Of a stretch of 64,000 nt of DNA, positions 62,739 to 64,000 are shown one piece after another. A program made the position numbers and the translations under genes. The stretch is from Ensifer adhaerens (GTDB lineage: Bacteria > Pseudomonadota > Alphaproteobacteria > Rhizobiales > Rhizobiaceae): NCBI RefSeq assembly GCF_028993555.1, contig NZ_CP118610.1, positions 2,418,001-2,482,000 on the forward strand, written 5' to 3'. The notes under the pieces are model-generated. The model searched no databases and was not told the origin of the DNA. It saw only the letters and a program-made list of their open reading frames with translations. The stretch's first letter is position 1. Every line of letters begins with the position of its first letter.

Positions 62739-64000
62739 TCACACCTTCTCCTGCAATCTCTTATCGAGCCTCTTCACCGCGTCGAAGAGAACGGCGGCGC
62801 CAAGCGCGATGTCGTCGTTTTCGGCCCATTCCTCGGGCGCATGCGACCGTCCGCCGAGGCAGGGAATGAAGATCATCGCCGAGCGGGTGATGCGCCCCAT
62901 CCAGGCTGTGTCATGCCCGGCGCCGGACGCCATGCGCCGGTGCTTCGCGCCGATCGCGTCGCAGCTGTCTTCCAGTGTCGAAAGCAGCAGCGCATCGCCC
63001 GGCGTCGGGTGGTTGTCGGAAATCACATTGGCGGGCGCGATCGCCACGCCCGATGCCTCGGCAACGCTCCCGCAAAGCGGCCCAAGCTCAGCGAGGAACC
63101 GCTCCATCTGCGGCCTGAGCTCGGCGCGGGCGTCGATCAGCAGCCGCACGCGCGACGGCACGACGTTGGCGGCATTCGGTTCGATCGCGAATTCGCCGAC
63201 CGTCGCGGTGAAATGCCCTTCGCCTTTGGAAAGCTCTGTTGCCAGCCGCTCGATCTCCAGCACCAGCCGGGAGGCCGCGACCAGCGCATCGCGCCGGTGA
63301 CCCATCGGCGTCGTGCCGGCGTGATCGGCCTGTCCCTCGACGATGATCTCGATGCGGGTGATGCCGGAGATCGCGGTGACGACGCCGATATCCAGACGGC
63401 CGGTTTCGAGCACCGGCCCCTGCTCGATGTGCAATTCCAGAAACGCCTTGATGTCCGAACGCTTCGAGCCCGACAGCCGCGACGGGTCGCCGCCGACTTC
63501 GACGATGCCCTGGCGCAGGCTCAAATCACCCTGCGTCCGGCTCAGCCAGCCATCCGGCAAAACGCCCGCCATGCCGCGGCTGCCGACGCAGGAGACGCCG
63601 AAGATCGACACTTCCTCGGCGAGGAAATCGACGATCTCCAGGTCATGATCGAGTTCGATGCCGTTATCGGTCAAGGCGCGTGCCACTTCGAGCGCCGCCG
63701 CCACCCCAGCAATACCGTCGAAACGGCCGCCATCCGGCACCGTGTCGGAATGGGAGCCGAGCAGGATGGTGCCGAGCGCCGACTTTTTGCCCTTGCGCCT
63801 GCCGATCAGGTTGCCGGCGGCATCGATCCGGGTTTCGAGGCCTGCCGCACGGAAGCGCCGGTCGAGAAAGGCGCGGCCTTCGAGGAAGAGCGGCGTGAAG
63901 GCGCGGCGCGTATAGGGCCGGTCCGGCTCGGTGATCCCCGCAAGGCCATTGACGATGCCGGCGATGCGGCTGGCATTCACAGGCAGATTGGTCGGGACAT
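62739..64000 (-). CDS. M20-family Zn-dependent amidohydrolase (N-carbamoyl-L-amino-acid hydrolase/allantoate amidohydrolase type), 5' end at window edge
   Basis: At least 413 residues from a GTG at 63980, and the frame stays open to the edge (reading ...VPTNLPVN), so the true start is probably just outside. M20 metal-binding motifs are GSHSDTVPDGGRFDG (about 75-89), DFLAEEVSIFG (about 117-127) and ELHIEQGPVLE (about 192-202), as in N-carbamoyl-L-amino-acid hydrolases and allantoate amidohydrolases. It probably releases ammonia and CO2 from an N-carbamoyl amino acid. It leads an operon with DUF917 and the TfoX-domain gene, upstream of hutU. Confidence 0.9.
   Translation of the reverse strand, partial: VPTNLPVNASRIAGIVNGLAGITEPDRPYTRRAFTPLFLEGRAFLDRRFRAAGLETRIDAAGNLIGRRKGKKSALGTILLGSHSDTVPDGGRFDGIAGVAAALEVARALTDNGIELDHDLEIVDFLAEEVSIFGVSCVGSRGMAGVLPDGWLSRTQGDLSLRQGIVEVGGDPSRLSGSKRSDIKAFLELHIEQGPVLETGRLDIGVVTAISGITRIEIIVEGQADHAGTTPMGHRRDALVAASRLVLEIERLATELSKGEGHFTATVGEFAIEPNAANVVPSRVRLLIDARAELRPQMERFLAELGPLCGSVAEASGVAIAPANVISDNHPTPGDALLLSTLEDSCDAIGAKHRRMASGAGHDTAWMGRITRSAMIFIPCLGGRSHAPEEWAENDDIALGAAVLFDAVKRLDKRLQEKV

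Overview
The window looks like chromosomal or chromid DNA of an alphaproteobacterium of the Rhizobiaceae, most like Ensifer/Sinorhizobium. Signs of this are the high GC, long minus-strand operons coupled by ATGA overlaps, composite palindromic repeats of the rhizobial RIME type, several solute-binding-protein ABC operons, an FMN-riboswitch-controlled lumazine synthase and a full set of erythritol-type (ery) genes. The assignment rests on gene content and style, not on a database match.

Region by region. 1-9.4 kb holds housekeeping and small operons: a 3'-truncated ArsR-methyltransferase fusion with a palindromic operator, ettA, a secreted RNase T2-like protein with an altered active site, a lipase-like hydrolase with a DMT exporter, a thiamine-diphosphate enzyme, a cupin, a rhodanese-like small protein and an aldose-epimerase-like protein. 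9.5-17.1 kb holds an L,D-transpeptidase, an FAD amine-oxidase-like protein, a decayed intergenic stretch, a soluble globin-coupled chemoreceptor and a tandem pair of orphan ParA-like ATPases. Two copies of a structured repeat lie in this part.

17.3-24.9 kb looks like a catabolic locus that works through gamma-glutamylation: a glutamine-synthetase-like ligase, aldehyde dehydrogenase, iron alcohol dehydrogenase, APC permease, N-formylglutamate-amidohydrolase-like enzyme and an RpiR regulator. 25.1-29.2 kb is an ABC importer operon. 29.2-30 kb is a promoter, FMN riboswitch and ribH unit. 30.3-31.6 kb encodes an LtrA membrane protein.

31.9-49.7 kb is a single-strand polyol locus of 17 genes. It has homologues of eryA, eryB, eryC, eryD, eryR, eryH and eryI, but also a second FGGY kinase, two class II aldolases, a 2-hydroxyacid dehydrogenase, a HAD hydrolase and an ABC importer with two dissimilar, partly degenerate ATPases. 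This is the best candidate here for an undescribed pathway.

50-56 kb is a LuxR-type regulator divergent from a PotABCD-like importer with a short-chain dehydrogenase. 56-59.1 kb holds a methyltransferase and a TolB/TPR winged-helix regulator divergent from a cupin, with a less GC-rich look. 59.2-64 kb holds urocanase (hutU), a TfoX-domain protein, a DUF917 protein and an M20 carbamoylase-like enzyme that runs off the window. Just upstream of hutU there is an unusual tandem repeat array fused to a RIME element. No tRNA, rRNA, CRISPR array, intact insertion sequence or prophage was seen.
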